From contig JACTVC010000034.1 of NCBI GenBank assembly GCA_018417955.1, positions 62,001-126,000 on the forward strand: 64,000 bases of DNA. Direction: 5' to 3'. The DNA is from Laccaria trichodermophora. Taxonomy: Eukaryota; Basidiomycota; Agaricomycetes; Agaricales; Hydnangiaceae. Position numbers and translations under genes: made by a program. Of this stretch, positions 1 through 11,001 are shown in pieces (position 1 is the first letter of the stretch; the number at the start of each line of letters is the position of its first letter). The notes beneath the pieces are model-generated. The model did not search any database and had not been told where the DNA came from. It saw nothing but the letters and a program-made list of their open reading frames with translations.

Positions 1-1382
1 GAGCCTGCGGAAGATGAGCTAATGGTATAGTGGGGGGTACTGGTGCCGGGGGGACACCTATCGAGGGGTTTGGCGAGGAGGCGGGAGATTTGCTTGAACC
101 CTTCTTAAACCTAAAGAAATTGCACGGAACACCTTCCTTGTTTGAGTTCTTGCACTACATAAGAAGAGGTTAGAGATATTAACCGTAAAAAATGACAGCG
201 AATCATATACCCTTGCCATTAACCGACCGCAATTTCCGTTGGCGTCCGATTTGCAAATAGTGAACTTGGCGAATCTACCACAGTTCGTACACGCATATCC
301 TCAGGATCTGTTGAAGCGCGACCAGGCAATTGGGACATGATAGAGGGTTGGCGTGTGGAACACGCGCGTGATGGTCTGTTGGCGTTGAACGAAGGGGGGG
401 TAGGGATGTGCCATTGTTAGTTGCATGTCGAAGCTGTGACGAACAATCAGCAAAAGCATATAGTTTTGGGGAGGGAGTAACTCACACGATAAGGAGGTGA
501 CGCACTGTCAGGAAAATGGGTTGCGTAGATTGTGTTGGCGGTACTGGGAAGGTTGGCGAGGTTTTCAATGTTTGGCAGCGGGAAAATAGCCCGATTATTT
601 GGTTTTGGTATCAAAAGAAGTCAAAACAAAGAAAAGAAATAAAGTCGGAAGAAATTGTAAAGATATTCTCAACACTATATCATGCTACTTCTTTTCTGCA
701 AGAAGGTAGCTTAAATGCCACCAGAGGTATGGCTGCTTGAAGTTTGCCAAAAAATTTGTTGCACGCTTCGCGCGCCAATGATCTAACCCGATGACCACAC
801 AACAAAACTAATATCACTAAATCCTGTACATAAAAAGTAGCTCAAGGTTTTTTCAAATGATGAAAAGTTCGTTCCCAAACTTCTTGGTTTTTTTTCAGCC
901 AAGAAATTAACTGAGTGCAGTGAAAGTTGAATTTCGAGAACCCTCGTTCAAGTGCTGGTCATGTGCACGTGACGCTTGGGACGCTGTCACGCGCTGACAG
1001 ACATTGGACAGACATCATCCTGACACTTCCCGACGGTACCCTTCGCTGTCGAGCACGATGAGCTCGCATTTTATAAACATTTTTGAATACAAATCATTTG
1101 GTACTATAAATAATACACTGCCTACTATTTTGAAGAAGAAAAAAAAAGAAAAGAAGTTTTAGGCAATAGAGGTGAACTCTCTGTGTTCGACGATGACGAG
1201 AGACTTCAGGACGATGTTGAGGACTGTGCATGAGAAGCCATTATTCGGAGTCTGAATATTTTCTTAGCTAAAGGTCCAGCATCAACATCAGGATCGGCCC
1301 ATCAAAATAATCGGGATGGACCGTCGGAATTTCTCAAAACTGACACCACTTGAAACCTTCCCATCCTTCACCAACGTATAAC
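1..1382. other. no gene recognised
   Basis: AT-rich and G-run-containing sequence with only short open frames. I see no exon with a plausible start, splice sites or known motif. The last part may be the promoter and 5' region of the gene starting at 1383; an ATG at 1316 opens a 21-codon frame that ends before it. Confidence 0.5.
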
Positions 1383-2621
1383 ATGAGCTTGCGTCGACCT
1401 TTTTTCCGCCTTCGAAGAAACATCTGCTCTTCATCGATTCTCAAAGCGAGAAGGTCCACGAAACCCACTCCTTTGCCCTTCCCTCATGAAACATTCAGAG
1501 GAAAGGATACAGATTTGGAGACAGGCACATTCCACTTCAATGTGGAGCGGTCTTCTTTCACGGATAACGATCTTCCTCGGCGCCTGCGTCTGACCTCCAA
1601 TGTTAACGTTAAATCCTTGATATTGGGTTCCAATCTGTTCAATTTCGCTACTGCAGATTGGGATAAACTGCCAACGGAGTTGCAGGCCGCCTTACAGCAT
1701 GTCATCCGCCTCCCTACCTTGGAGCGTCTCGAGGTTGTCAATCTCAAGAACTTACCAGTCTCTTTACTAAGTGCCGCTAGCTTCTCAAGGCTAACCATAC
1801 ACCACGCCAAATTCCGTAGAAGCAAGTTCCGCGAGCACAAAAATACTCCCTCTAATATCGTAACCCGCTTGAAGTCCTTCACCTTTCACCTCATCCCACT
1901 TTCCAGCATTCGGGCCCTCGTACGCGACAAAATATCAACGGATTCTCTCGCCATAGACTTTTCAAGTCTACATTCACTCACTGGCATCAGCCTGTGCCAT
2001 GCGGATGAGGTTGCCGCATTCAAAGAGGTGATGAAGGTTTCACCAAACTTAAAAACTCTTCATTGCGAAAGTAAGTTCTAATCTATCATCTAAGTCAATC
2101 TCAACTGAAAGTTTATTCCAGTCGGAGGAGAGGTCCCTTCTCCTCTGGCGGCGTGTCGGTCATTGAAAACCTTAGTACTTCTCCTCGACATTGGGGACGA
2201 ATTACAGGATCCACTGCTTGGTCTTCCAGATGCGCTATCCGAGATGTCGGGAGACAACGTACTTGAAGAACTGTTAATCAACACCTATGTCCGGTGCCAC
2301 AACTCTTGCCGAACCGATGCGATGTGGGGGAGACTTGATGATGTCCTATCGCGGTCCGCCTTTCATTCCCTTCGCCATGTATCCCTCAAAATTATTGTTT
2401 GGGTTGACGATTTATATTCTTCCGCCGCGGAACTTGAGGAACGTCAATTAGGGGAACGGCATCGGAACACATTGAAGGAGGAGCTAGAGAAAATGGGAGC
2501 TTCACAATTCACCTGGCTTTCAAGTAATGTGAAGTTTGAATTCTCTGTGAGAACAATTACGTATCTTCAGAGCGAGACCGACCCAGAAATCCTTAGATAC
2601 TTGCGGTCGGATGTTTTCTAA
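1383..2621 (+). CDS. LRR-type (F-box-associated) hypothetical protein
   Basis: Two exons, 1383-2070 and 2122-2621, are joined by a 51-nt intron (GTAAGT donor, CTCAAC branch-like motif, CCAG acceptor) and close in frame to 395 residues. The ATG at 1383 is the first in this frame; the frame is open 11 codons further up, so an upstream exon is possible. The protein has irregular leucine-rich segments such as LPTLERLEVVNLKNLP and LTGISLCHAD, the layout common in agaric F-box/LRR families. The N-terminal F-box that usually starts such proteins (LPPE...IF/II) is not visible, so the gene may be N-terminally incomplete or belong to an F-box-less branch. Its likely role, substrate recognition for ubiquitin ligases, is inference only. 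Confidence 0.6.
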
Positions 2622-2973
2622 AGTTACAGGGTTCATTTGACATGCTCGCAATATTTATTACCATGTCAAGCATAGATCTAAAGGTACTTATTATGCATGT
2701 CCATATTGTTGAACACGGTTGGACATACCTAAATATAGCCACTTGCTTGGAGCTTGAAGGTAATATGGTCCTGAGAGGGTATCAATCCAAACGGAAGGCT
2801 TATATAAAACAGAGGAAGTCCAGGGTATCTAGCGTTGCAATGAATTTATAGAGTTCTGAATAAAAAAGTGTCATGAATAAATATAAAGGGGTCCGACCCG
2901 GAGTCAAGTATCCACCGTCACTTCTCTGGATGCGTATGCCAAGGGGGCAACTGCTTCGATTTTCGAGACACGA
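2622..2973. other. intergenic with dispersed repeat copy A
   Basis: No gene is recognised. The segment 2795-2891 (a TATATAAA-like stretch, then AGAGTTCTGAATAAAAAA and an ATAAAGGGG end) resembles 6425-6500 and looks like a copy of the same dispersed repeat. Confidence 0.45.
2795..2891 (+). repeat. dispersed repeat, copy A
   Basis: It shares an exact core of about 20 bp (2848-2867 with 6455-6474), plus a similar upstream TATATAAA/GAGG stretch and a downstream AATAAA...AAAGGGG stretch, with 6425-6500. No ends or target duplications could be set. Confidence 0.45.
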
Positions 2974-4083
2974 TCACAACACCACGAGCCACTCCGCCGT
3001 CTTCCGATTGACAGGGCATTTCTCACACGGCGCTCCAGCCGCCACCTTCACCACCGGCGACAAATGCCATTTCCTGCACTTTGATGACCCAGGACGCGCC
3101 CACGCCTCGTCGGACAATACATTCCTTCGCGCGAGCAGCCGAATAAAGCGCGGCAAGTCGGGTTGCATATCCAGATCCACTTCGGTCAATAGTGGGAGGA
3201 CCTTGGCTTCCCGTATTTTGGAGAGTGTTGAGTTTGCCAGGATTATCCCGAGAGGTAGACTGAGTTTCTGGATGCTTGGAACGGTGGCGAGGAGATTGTC
3301 GATGTCTGGGTATAACTTTCTAAGAAAATAGCTGTACGGAGGGTTTCTCAGTTGAAGATGTTGTCATTTTTTCGAGTGTTTGAAGAGGGGGGTGAAGGGT
3401 GCGAACGACCACCCCTGCTTGTCGTGCAATACGATGGATGCGGCTGTCAAGGCGGCGGGGAGTTTGAGGAGGGAGAACATCCGCGGGTCGTTTTGCGGGT
3501 TCATCAGTGCAAAGCACTCGGGGTTGAGGAGTTCTGAGCGGAATAGTCCGGTCATGGGGTTTGCGAGCGCATCGAGACATATTGGTGTGTTCCCGCTTCG
3601 AGGCAGCCAAGTGTCGATTAAGACTTTGATGCAGAAAAGGTTCCGAGAATTTGCGAGTTGGGGTGCAAAAATGACTTTGTTCCAGAGAGTTTCGGTCGAA
3701 AAGACGAGGGCTTTCCATTCGGAGCAGACGAGGGGGAGGATTAGTCGTATGTCCCATGGAAATGGGGGAAGGATGGCCGGGGAACAATCGGCTAGCGTGA
3801 AAATCCTAGCAAGAACCTTGTGAAGGAGAGGACGCTTGGACGAATCCTCAGCGCGTGCGCAGGAGTAACTTTGCTGCCTGGTATTGGGCCTGGGAAGCGG
3901 CTTGGCATGTCTTGTCCTAGGCATGACGAGGAGTTTGGGGAGAATGAGACGCGAAAACGTGGAGTGGCAAGGGCAGATTGGAGTCCTGAAAGTGCTTTTA
4001 CAGGTTGACGGATGCGGCCACACCACGAGGACGTGCGTGGCTAGTTGCCTTTCAGTGGCATGGCGTTTTGTGCGCGTTGACAT
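2974..4083 (-). pseudogene. F-box-like protein, interrupted by one in-frame TGA
   Basis: Read on the minus strand, the frame from 4083 (or the nearer ATG at 3924) runs to 2974 with a single interruption, a TGA at 3364-3366. Upstream of it is an F-box-like segment (LARIFTLADCSPA, then LVCSEWKALVFST and LWNKVIF). Around and after the stop are LRR-like phrases (HLQLRN, SIQKLSLPL, LLTEVDLDM) in the same frame. The frame continues about 130 codons beyond the stop, so a single substitution best explains the break. A spliced intron hiding the stop cannot be excluded, but the GT sites upstream are poor. The start is uncertain because the first 50 or so residues from 4083 look less protein-like. The expected role is a substrate adaptor of an SCF ubiquitin ligase; this copy is probably decaying. 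Confidence 0.6.
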
Positions 4084-5884
4084 TGCTAGTAAGTACTTCA
4101 ATCTTGGTATTGTTTGAATTTTGCTGGAGCTAAACGGGGTGTCAGTGCGTTTTGGAAACCTTTGGAAAATGTTATCAGCTCGATTTCTGGTGTTTCGTTG
4201 TCTACCTCCGACTGAGGTACTTAGACGAGATCGTCGGGACGTTGAAGGCATTTGTCGGACTTTGATCTGCTTGATCACATGACCGTCATCACGAGTCTGG
4301 AACGCAGAGTAGCACTGAGTACTGAGCACTTTGCTCTCTGCTCTTGACCATCACCAGCACCATCTTTTGCTCATCGTTCCACCTTCTTCCTCTCACCTTC
4401 TCATTCTACACCGTTGCTACAACAACAACTCTCAGTAATGACGGCTCCGGGCTTCCCAGAGGCCTGACGACGATTGATTTGCTACAGCGATCCCCGGTCA
4501 GCGAAACTGTATACAATGCCTCGCGATAACCGTGCGGTAATCATTGGGTCGATCGAATGTTAGACCAGGGCATCTGCCCACCGGTGAGTAAATTTCATCG
4601 CCTGAACGCGACCTATATGCGGAGTGTTGTAGTTCTCACGAGAAATAGTTCTCATCGTCTCGCTAGCCTCCTTGATCCTTGTGTGTTCGGATAGTGTGTG
4701 TTCATTCAGTGAGTTGTCTCATCTCCTGGACATGCATATATGCACTGTTTTGGGTGTTCTGATGCTTCGAGGTTCCGTTTTCAGTTGTTAGCACTTCTTC
4801 TGGTGCGCAGGCTGTTCAAGCGTGCCATGGATCACCCCAGCGTTACCTAGTACGGATGAGTCTCATCGTCTCACCTGCCACTCTCTACTGACAAAACTAT
4901 CTTCCAGACCCTATCTCGGACATGGAATGCCATATCTTTGTGCTGCGTTTAACGCGCGTTGAGAAAGGCACTCTGGTATGTCATCTTTTTTCCCTTTTAA
5001 AAGCGTTACATATATCTGACGTTACCGTTTGCATTTTTTTCGGTAGTTGATCCATATCTTAGAGAGTGCACGGATGGATGCTACGCGTGGTCGTACCTCT
5101 TAGGTGATATGCCACTTCCAAGTTGTTCAATGACGATGACGTTGCAGAACGATCAATCCAACCAAAACAACCGCCAACGCTCCGTGTCCCGATACCCTCA
5201 TCATGACGACCCATTTCATAACTAGACCAGTCCTTCACCATCCATGTCATTGCAGTCGATGTCACCTCGGCTACACGCAAGCCTTAGTGGCCGCAGCCTT
5301 CAGCACGACTCCTCCCTCGCCAACGCCTCAGCAGGGATGTCAGCCGTCACGCGTCATCGTCGATCCCCCCTCTTCGCCTTCTCAAAAAACACATACCGTG
5401 TCCGAAGGGAGGTGACTTCATCACAGATTGAGTCCAGACGGCGATGACGATCGTTCACCACGCGTGCGTCTGTCATCAAAGCGGAAGAGACCGTCGACAT
5501 CCCCTATGAGATCAAAAAAGGCCTGAACCGTGGTTACTAGTGACTAAAGGTCTGTTGCTCTCTTCTCTTCGACTCAACGCTGACTTTGTTAATCAATCTC
5601 TTAGAGTTGAGCTGTTTTTTTGTTGCCCGTCGCTCACTTATTCAGATTATCTCGGTCTTTCCATTCAGGTACCCATGTTTCTTGTTCTCGATCATTCCAG
5701 TCTCGTCTCGACCGCCCCGTGCTTTTTCTGTGCCATTCTCGTGTTTTTTTCGGACTTTGTATCAGATACTACAAGCAATACATGATTTATTTTGCCCTCT
5801 TTTATATGAAGTGATTGAAATCTAGGATAAGAAATCAAAATCTAGCTAAGGTTGTATGGAAAAGGACAGGTAGTACGGCCTAGT
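4084..5884. other. possible degenerate S/R-rich exon(s), otherwise nothing recognised
   Basis: Several intron-like sites occur (for example GTGAGT at 4583 and GTATGT near 4976) but no consistent gene could be built. The best coding-like piece is about 5150-5522 on the plus strand, rich in S, R and H. It ends in a basic tail with phrases like RLSSKRKRPSTS that resembles a nuclear-localisation sequence. The pieces lie in different frames with a stop between them, so I do not call a gene. Confidence 0.25.
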
Positions 5885-6326
5885 ATGGCCTCGTATGGTA
5901 TCAGGATCTCGGACAGCCATGTAAGAAACTCGTACCATACATGGAACCCGAAAAAGTTTGCTGATGCACTCACCGGAGGAACCTTCAACAACCGAGTCGG
6001 AACCATAATATATCGTGAGATGCCAAAAAAAGTCGCAGCGCCTATGCCCAACGCACCGCATGACGGGTAGGAGGAGGAAGATGACCACATCTCAGCGAAC
6101 GTGTTTTACAATCTTAGCAAGTTGACGGTCACTGAAGGCGCAGATGTGGAGGTGAACAAATTTGAAGAGGAGTTGTTACCTGGACAGAAGCCTACTAGGA
6201 AGAAAGGGGATGCATACACTCGACTATGTTTGGAGCTCTTCAGGAATACTGCAGGATATTATTCTGTCATCGGAGGGGGAACGTTCACGTGTGGGGGAAG
6301 AGTACAGTATTTTAGTCTGTCCAGTG
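5885..6326 (+). pseudogene. unrecognised ORF broken by one in-frame TAG
   Basis: The frame opening with the ATG at 5885 runs to a splice-donor-like GTGAGT at 6327. Its only interruption is a TAG at 6068-6070, between the phrases NAPHDG and EEEDDHIS. Both sides look protein-like (for example RISDSHVRNSYHTWNP, and GDAYTRLCLELFRNTAGYYS after the stop). I do not recognise the family. The joined frame is about 147 codons and seems to lack its 3' exon. A decayed gene with one nonsense mutation is the simplest reading; two short unrelated frames are the alternative. Confidence 0.35.
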
Positions 6327-6424
6327 GTGAGTCGTTCTTCAGGTTTACACTGTCTTTCATGTCACGTTTAATATATTTGGTATAGGAGGGAAGAGGGCAA
6401 AGACCATCCAAGGTCAATTCGGCG

Positions 6425-6500
6425 TATATAAAGGAGAGGGTATCCTGCATGTCAATAGAGTTCTGAATAAAAAACAGTTGAGAAAGTAAATAAAGGGGCA
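6425..6500 (+). repeat. dispersed repeat, copy B
   Basis: Counterpart of 2795-2891, with the core at 6455-6474 and a similar order of short motifs on both sides. It lies directly upstream of the heptad-repeat locus. Confidence 0.45.
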
Positions 6501-6504
6501 TGGC

Positions 6505-6990
6505 TCAGATTTTCGGGACATTAGGCTTTGTTGCCTTTGCCTTGATCGCCTTTGCCTTCTTTGCCGTCTTTCCCACCTTCACCTTCACCCCTTTTGCTGC
6601 CATCTTCGCCCCCTTTGCCGCCGTGTTCCCTGCCTTCACCTTCACCACCTTTGCCGCCATTTTTGCCCCCTTCTTCGCTGTGTTCCCTGCCTTCACTTTC
6701 ACCCCCTTCTTCGCCGTGTTCGCCCCCTTCTTCAATGTGTTCGCCCCCTTCTTCGCTGTGTTCGCCCCCTTCTTCGCCGTGTTCACCCCCTTCTTCGCCG
6801 TGTTCGCCCCCTTCTTCGCTGTGTTCCCCACCTTCACCTTCACCACCTTTGCCGCTGTTTTCGCCCCCTTCTTCGCCGTGTTCCCCGCCTTCGCCCCCTT
6901 CTTCACTGCTTTGACCTTTGTTGCCCTAATGATTGGCGGCTTTACCACACCAATCTTCCACCCAAGGGAATGCCCTAACGATTCCGTCAA
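6505..6990 (-). CDS. lysine/alanine-rich heptad-repeat ORF (histone-H1-tail-like)
   Basis: The minus strand holds an open frame of about 160 codons made largely of 21-bp repeats that encode variants of NTAKKGA, mixed with VKVKVG-type units. The result resembles the basic tail of linker histones or other nucleic-acid-binding low-complexity proteins. There is no ATG; the frame opens right after a stop with TTG, and a TAG acceptor-like site lies near 6975, so it could be an internal or terminal exon. The plus strand is also open (164 codons from an ATG at 6500, rich in F, A and P). A 21-bp unit keeps every frame open once one copy is open, so coding in either direction is unproven. Confidence 0.3.
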   Translation of the reverse strand: MTESLGHSLGWKIGVVKPPIIRATKVKAVKKGAKAGNTAKKGAKTAAKVVKVKVGNTAKKGANTAKKGVNTAKKGANTAKKGANTLKKGANTAKKGVKVKAGNTAKKGAKMAAKVVKVKAGNTAAKGAKMAAKGVKVKVGKTAKKAKAIKAKATKPNVPKI

Positions 6991-7432
6991 TTAATGTAAC
7001 ATTAGAGGCTGGTCAAATAAACACGTACCATAGGCGTCTAAATCCCGAATGAGCCGGGATACCGAAAGATTGCCGAGATTACGATGGGAGGTAGCTGGAA
7101 GGTGTTGAAAGGAAATAACACGGGGGCAGAGATTCAGGAAGCCGCTGCTGAAACCATACAACCTTGCGGGCTGTTTCGGTGGATCGTCAGGGAGTTTGCG
7201 TGAGACAAGGTGAAGCCAGGCTTCACGTTTGGTGCTGTCGATGTACGAAATGACGGCCTGATGTGGTTTGATGTATGGTGCCTTTTAAAAGAATTAGTGA
7301 ATTCGGGGTAGATCAATATCATAGAGAAAACAAACTTTTGCCTCCTCCTTGTCTGTGATACTTGTCGCATTGGTAATCCTAAATATGATAACGTCTCCCA
7401 CCTTTGGCGCCTTGTAGCTGACCGATGTGCTT
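6991..7432. other. no gene recognised
   Basis: Unique-looking sequence between the two 21-bp repeat loci. A minus-strand frame runs through it into the repeat at 7433-7599, but has no convincing start or motif. Confidence 0.4.
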
Positions 7433-7599
7433 GTGAAGGGGCGGAGGGAGAGTGTGAAGGGGCGGAGGGAGAGTGTGTAGGGGCGGGGGGAGAGAGTGAA
7501 GGGGCGGAGGGAGAGAGTGTAGGGGCGGGGGGGAGAGTGAAGGGGCGGAGGGAGAGCGTGTAGGGGCGGGGGGAGAGAGTGAAGGAGCGGAGGGAGAGA
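7433..7599. repeat. 21-bp minisatellite, 8 units
   Basis: There are eight head-to-tail units of about 21 bp (one is 20 bp). Variants of gtgaaggggcggagggagag and gtgtaggggcggggggagag largely alternate, giving a partial 42-bp higher-order period. The unit length is a multiple of three, so a minus-strand heptad frame (HSPSAPS-like) stays open. Confidence 0.85.
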
Positions 7600-9020
7600 T
7601 ATAGGGAGGGGGATTTGAACATGTTCATGAAGTGTGTGGTTGCGATTCGTGTGGTGTGGTGGGGGGGATGTGAAGAGCTAAAGCTCCGAAGTGGAGAAGC
7701 GACGAAGAGTGGGGGGGGGGGGTTTTATGAAGTTGAGGGAGTGTCAGCCACCCATCGGCGATCTGTTGGAGGCTGGCACAAACCCGGGAAATATTTTCCC
7801 TGTCAGCTGTGCCAGTCAGCCTCAAGGAGGAGGAGAGTGCAGCGAAGTGCGTAATTCCGCTTTAGAGCTGGGCTGGCATTAGTTTGTTGACTGAGTGCGA
7901 AGAATGTCCTGCACAGATCGCGTTGAGTGTCAGCCTCCAGTATATGAGCGATGATATATGGAAGAACCCCTAAAGTTGTGAACGGAGAGATACACAGCCA
8001 TTTCAACTATCGTAGAATTAAGATGTCAATGCAGGATGAACAAAAGCGAGTGGGAGAGGAATGACTAGCAAGACGAGGGAAAAAGGTGTGACAAATTGCT
8101 AAAAGTGGCGGATAGCAGCAGCGAATTTGGAGTGGAGCGAGGGAATTGAAGAAAGACAAGGAGTTCATGTGGTTGTAAACGTCGATCCACTCCATAGATC
8201 GCCGGTTTCGTGTTGGAACAGGAAGCAATGTCAGCCTCCCGTGAATCTGTCGCCGATTGTTCGCGTTGGAACCTGGAGGACAAGTGAACCTTTTCGTTGG
8301 ACATTGACGAGCATTGACGATGTGCCACTGTCATTGTTTAATGTTTGGCAAAGACCACTTAAACCATCACGTGATCGTCGGGGAACGCCGTGCGTCTGAC
8401 AGGACGACGCAAGGACGACGAAGACGCTCCACAAAATTAAATGGATGCTGAAGTCAAACCTACTATCATAATCATTAGATATCATTAATGTAAGAGTGCG
8501 ACCTTTCTGAAGTCAGTATATACATGATTACAGCCGTTTGCACAAAGTTGGCGGTCGCCCAACGGTCGCCGCTTTTGGCATTCTGAACAAAGAAAACATA
8601 ACGGTCCTGAGGCACGATGAGGCATGGTACATTCACAGTGGATTTTATAACTTGTTGTAGTCTATCCCTAAAAATATGATATACCCCCAAAATGTGGGGA
8701 GGCCTCGAGCTCTCAAAAAAAATTACTACTCAAACCAAAATCTGAACAAATCCCCATCAATTTCGCTCTAGGTTGCTCTTCAACTATTCTAATGTGCTTT
8801 ACACAGTCTACAGACACATTTTTTACTCAGAACCAATAAATTTAGATTTTTTTTGGCTGACTTTCCCCTGTGAACGGGGCGTTTTCGAATAGACCGGTGA
8901 CCGTTCTGTATATGAACCTGCGATATACAGCATATACAGGCTGGTCACGAGCCCTAGGGCAGGGCATAGACATAAGCAAACGTACCTGGTCTAGCCCCGT
9001 GGTTTCTCATGAATCATTTA
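7600..9020. other. no gene; one solo MITE end
   Basis: No gene is recognised over about 1.4 kb. At 8531 the sequence TA-CAGCCGTTTGCA repeats the terminal bases of the MITE at 9021-9674 but has no partner end nearby, so it may be a broken relative. Confidence 0.45.
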
Positions 9021-9674
9021 CAGCCGTTTGCATAAGTCATTGAACACACGTTTTTTTTTTGCGTCGTCACGTGCGAAATTTCCCGCAGCCAAACAAATGA
9101 TGATCTGGTAAACGTAGTTGTAGATGCTTCGGCGCCACTAATCCAGCGGATCACCTATTGGCCAGCTCAAGATGATTCGTTCCATGTCACCACGGATCAG
9201 TCTTGCCTTCAAGGAACCAAAGCGTGTACTCACTCTTTTTTTTTCTGAAGCACCTTTGCACCACGTAAGATCGTCTAGAACCGCCATCGCTCTCCTTCAA
9301 TGTCCACATTCCACGACTGCATCCCTACGTCGATGCAGTATCCATGATTGACCCCTCATCGCCCATGCTCTGAAATCCAAGCCAAAAATTCTTTGTAGAG
9401 TAGATCACCTGCTCTGGCCTTACTTGCACAAACCCCATTCAACGGAAAACTATTGCGTAGCCTATCAAGTAGTTCCCATACAGTTTCTTACTTAAACTTC
9501 AATGTCATAGATAGGTGCTTTATTTGTTGAATGCACTCTACCGCACTCCTGTCTCTTTGCCCGCTCACGGTGTGCGCGTTATCTACCCGATCGTCATTTG
9601 TTTGGCTGCGGGAAAGTTCGCACGTGACGACGCAAAAAAAAAACCTAGTGTTCAATGACTTATGCAAACGGCTG
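9021..9674. mobile_element. non-autonomous TA-flanked MITE with long inverted ends
   Basis: The 654-bp element begins CAGCCGTTTGCATAAGTCAT and ends with the reverse complement of that. The inverted match runs inward about 90 bp with only a few mismatches (a T-run, GCGTCGTCACGTGCGAA, then CCCGCAGCCAAACAAATG). Both ends are flanked by TA (9019-9020 and 9675-9676), the target duplication of Tc1/mariner-type elements. The inside has no ORF that looks like a transposase, so it would need one in trans. Confidence 0.8.
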
Positions 9675-9861
9675 TAGACGTCCATCGGACGCGCACGGTT
9701 TGGATACATATGAAACGCGGACTCTCATGCATTCGCCTTTGTACATTCGTCAGTACGGAGGACCCACGCAAGTGCCAAAAGCACCATCGTCTCACTGGAA
9801 GCATTTATCTCAAAAAAACGCGGAAATCAATTTATAACAGTACGCAAACCAACTAGCAAAA

Positions 9862-11001
9862 TCATCCACCCCTCTCTAGATCTGGCCCCGCATTCCCACC
9901 GGACACAAAGGGATATTGCATAGTCGGCTTCGGCCTTGGTCCTTTAGGCGAGCGCATAACAAACGGCACAGCAGGCAACCCCCGCCTTTGCTCCTGCCCA
10001 GCATCTATACCGCGCTCCAAATCCAAGTCCAAGTCCACCCTTGGGGGATTTTCTCCGCGGGAGATGTTGATCACAGAACTTCCTGGAGTCACGGAGTTAT
10101 CCCGCTGCTGAACCATCATATCCTGGTGGAACGTCCATCTCTTGCGTTCTTCCGCCTCTTTGAGCTTACGTCGGTGGAGCACGAATCCGATGATGGCTAT
10201 GATGAGGAGGAAGAAGAGAACGCCCAGAGTGGAGACTGCGATGATGACAGCGCGTTTAATCGGGTTGTCGAGGATAGATCCAGAGCGGGAGACAGATTCG
10301 GATATGGGCGAGGATGTTGAGGTGGCTGAAGCTGTACCCCGAACTTGGCCAGTGCTGTCATAAAGTTGAGAGAGTGGAAAATATATGTGGTGGGGACTTA
10401 CGATGCAGTGGGGGTTGGAGTCGACGCGGTCCCGCTGTATAGATTCAATGAGATTATTGTTCGAAGAGAAGGACATGATACGCACGAGCTGGTAGGCGGT
10501 TGAACTACCGCCACCTGATTGCTCTTTCCCTTTTGAATGTAATTTGGCCAACTTCTGTACAAAAGTTGGATATTGATGAAAAGTTCATGAAGAAGACTTA
10601 CCCAGTGACGGCTATGAGGACGTATGACCTAGATAAACGTCGATCAGTTGAAGCGCCCATTCTGTTGACGTGGCCAACTTACCTGGCCTCAGGAAAAGTA
10701 ATGTTGACAACCCCAGAGGTGTTATCCCCTATGGCAACGTTAGCAATCGCCAGCCCCACATCTGTATTGTTCACAACGAATCGCAAGTCGAACTTTGCGG
10801 GATCATTGTCATCAACGCTCGTCCAGGTAACAGTGGTCGGTACACCAGAGATCAGAGATGATGGGACAGAGATGTCGAGGGCGGTGGTGTATGAAAACAA
10901 AGTAAAGGCGCTACAGTAGTCGTTAACCAATGTAAAATAGGATGAAAAGACACAAGAGATACTTACAGGAAGAAAACTTGAATGAAAAAAGCAGAATACA
11001 T
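9862..11001 (-). CDS. secreted/single-pass membrane surface protein
   Basis: Five exons on the minus strand: 11001-10967, 10910-10683, 10628-10602, 10554-10402 and 10354-9862. All introns (47-56 nt) are GTAAGT...AG, and the joined frame is 311 residues. The start is well supported: exon 1 supplies a signal peptide (MYSAFFIQVFFL) that continues in exon 2. The short ectodomain (ISVPSSLISGVPTTVTW through ITFPEAR, then SYVLIAVTG) resembles the small beta-sandwich of Kre9/Knh1-type cell-wall proteins. A T/S-rich stalk follows, then one helix (IIAVSTLGVLFFLLIIAIIG), a basic HRRK stop-transfer, and a cytosolic tail of about 100 residues. The likely site is the plasma membrane facing the wall. The function is unknown; a wall-sensor or wall-assembly role is inference. 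Confidence 0.8.

Noticed and set aside
6500..6994. Plus-strand 164-codon ATG frame rich in F, A and P
   Set aside because: It is the complement of the 21-bp K/A repeat; the repeat period keeps all frames open and the composition is not that of a real membrane protein.
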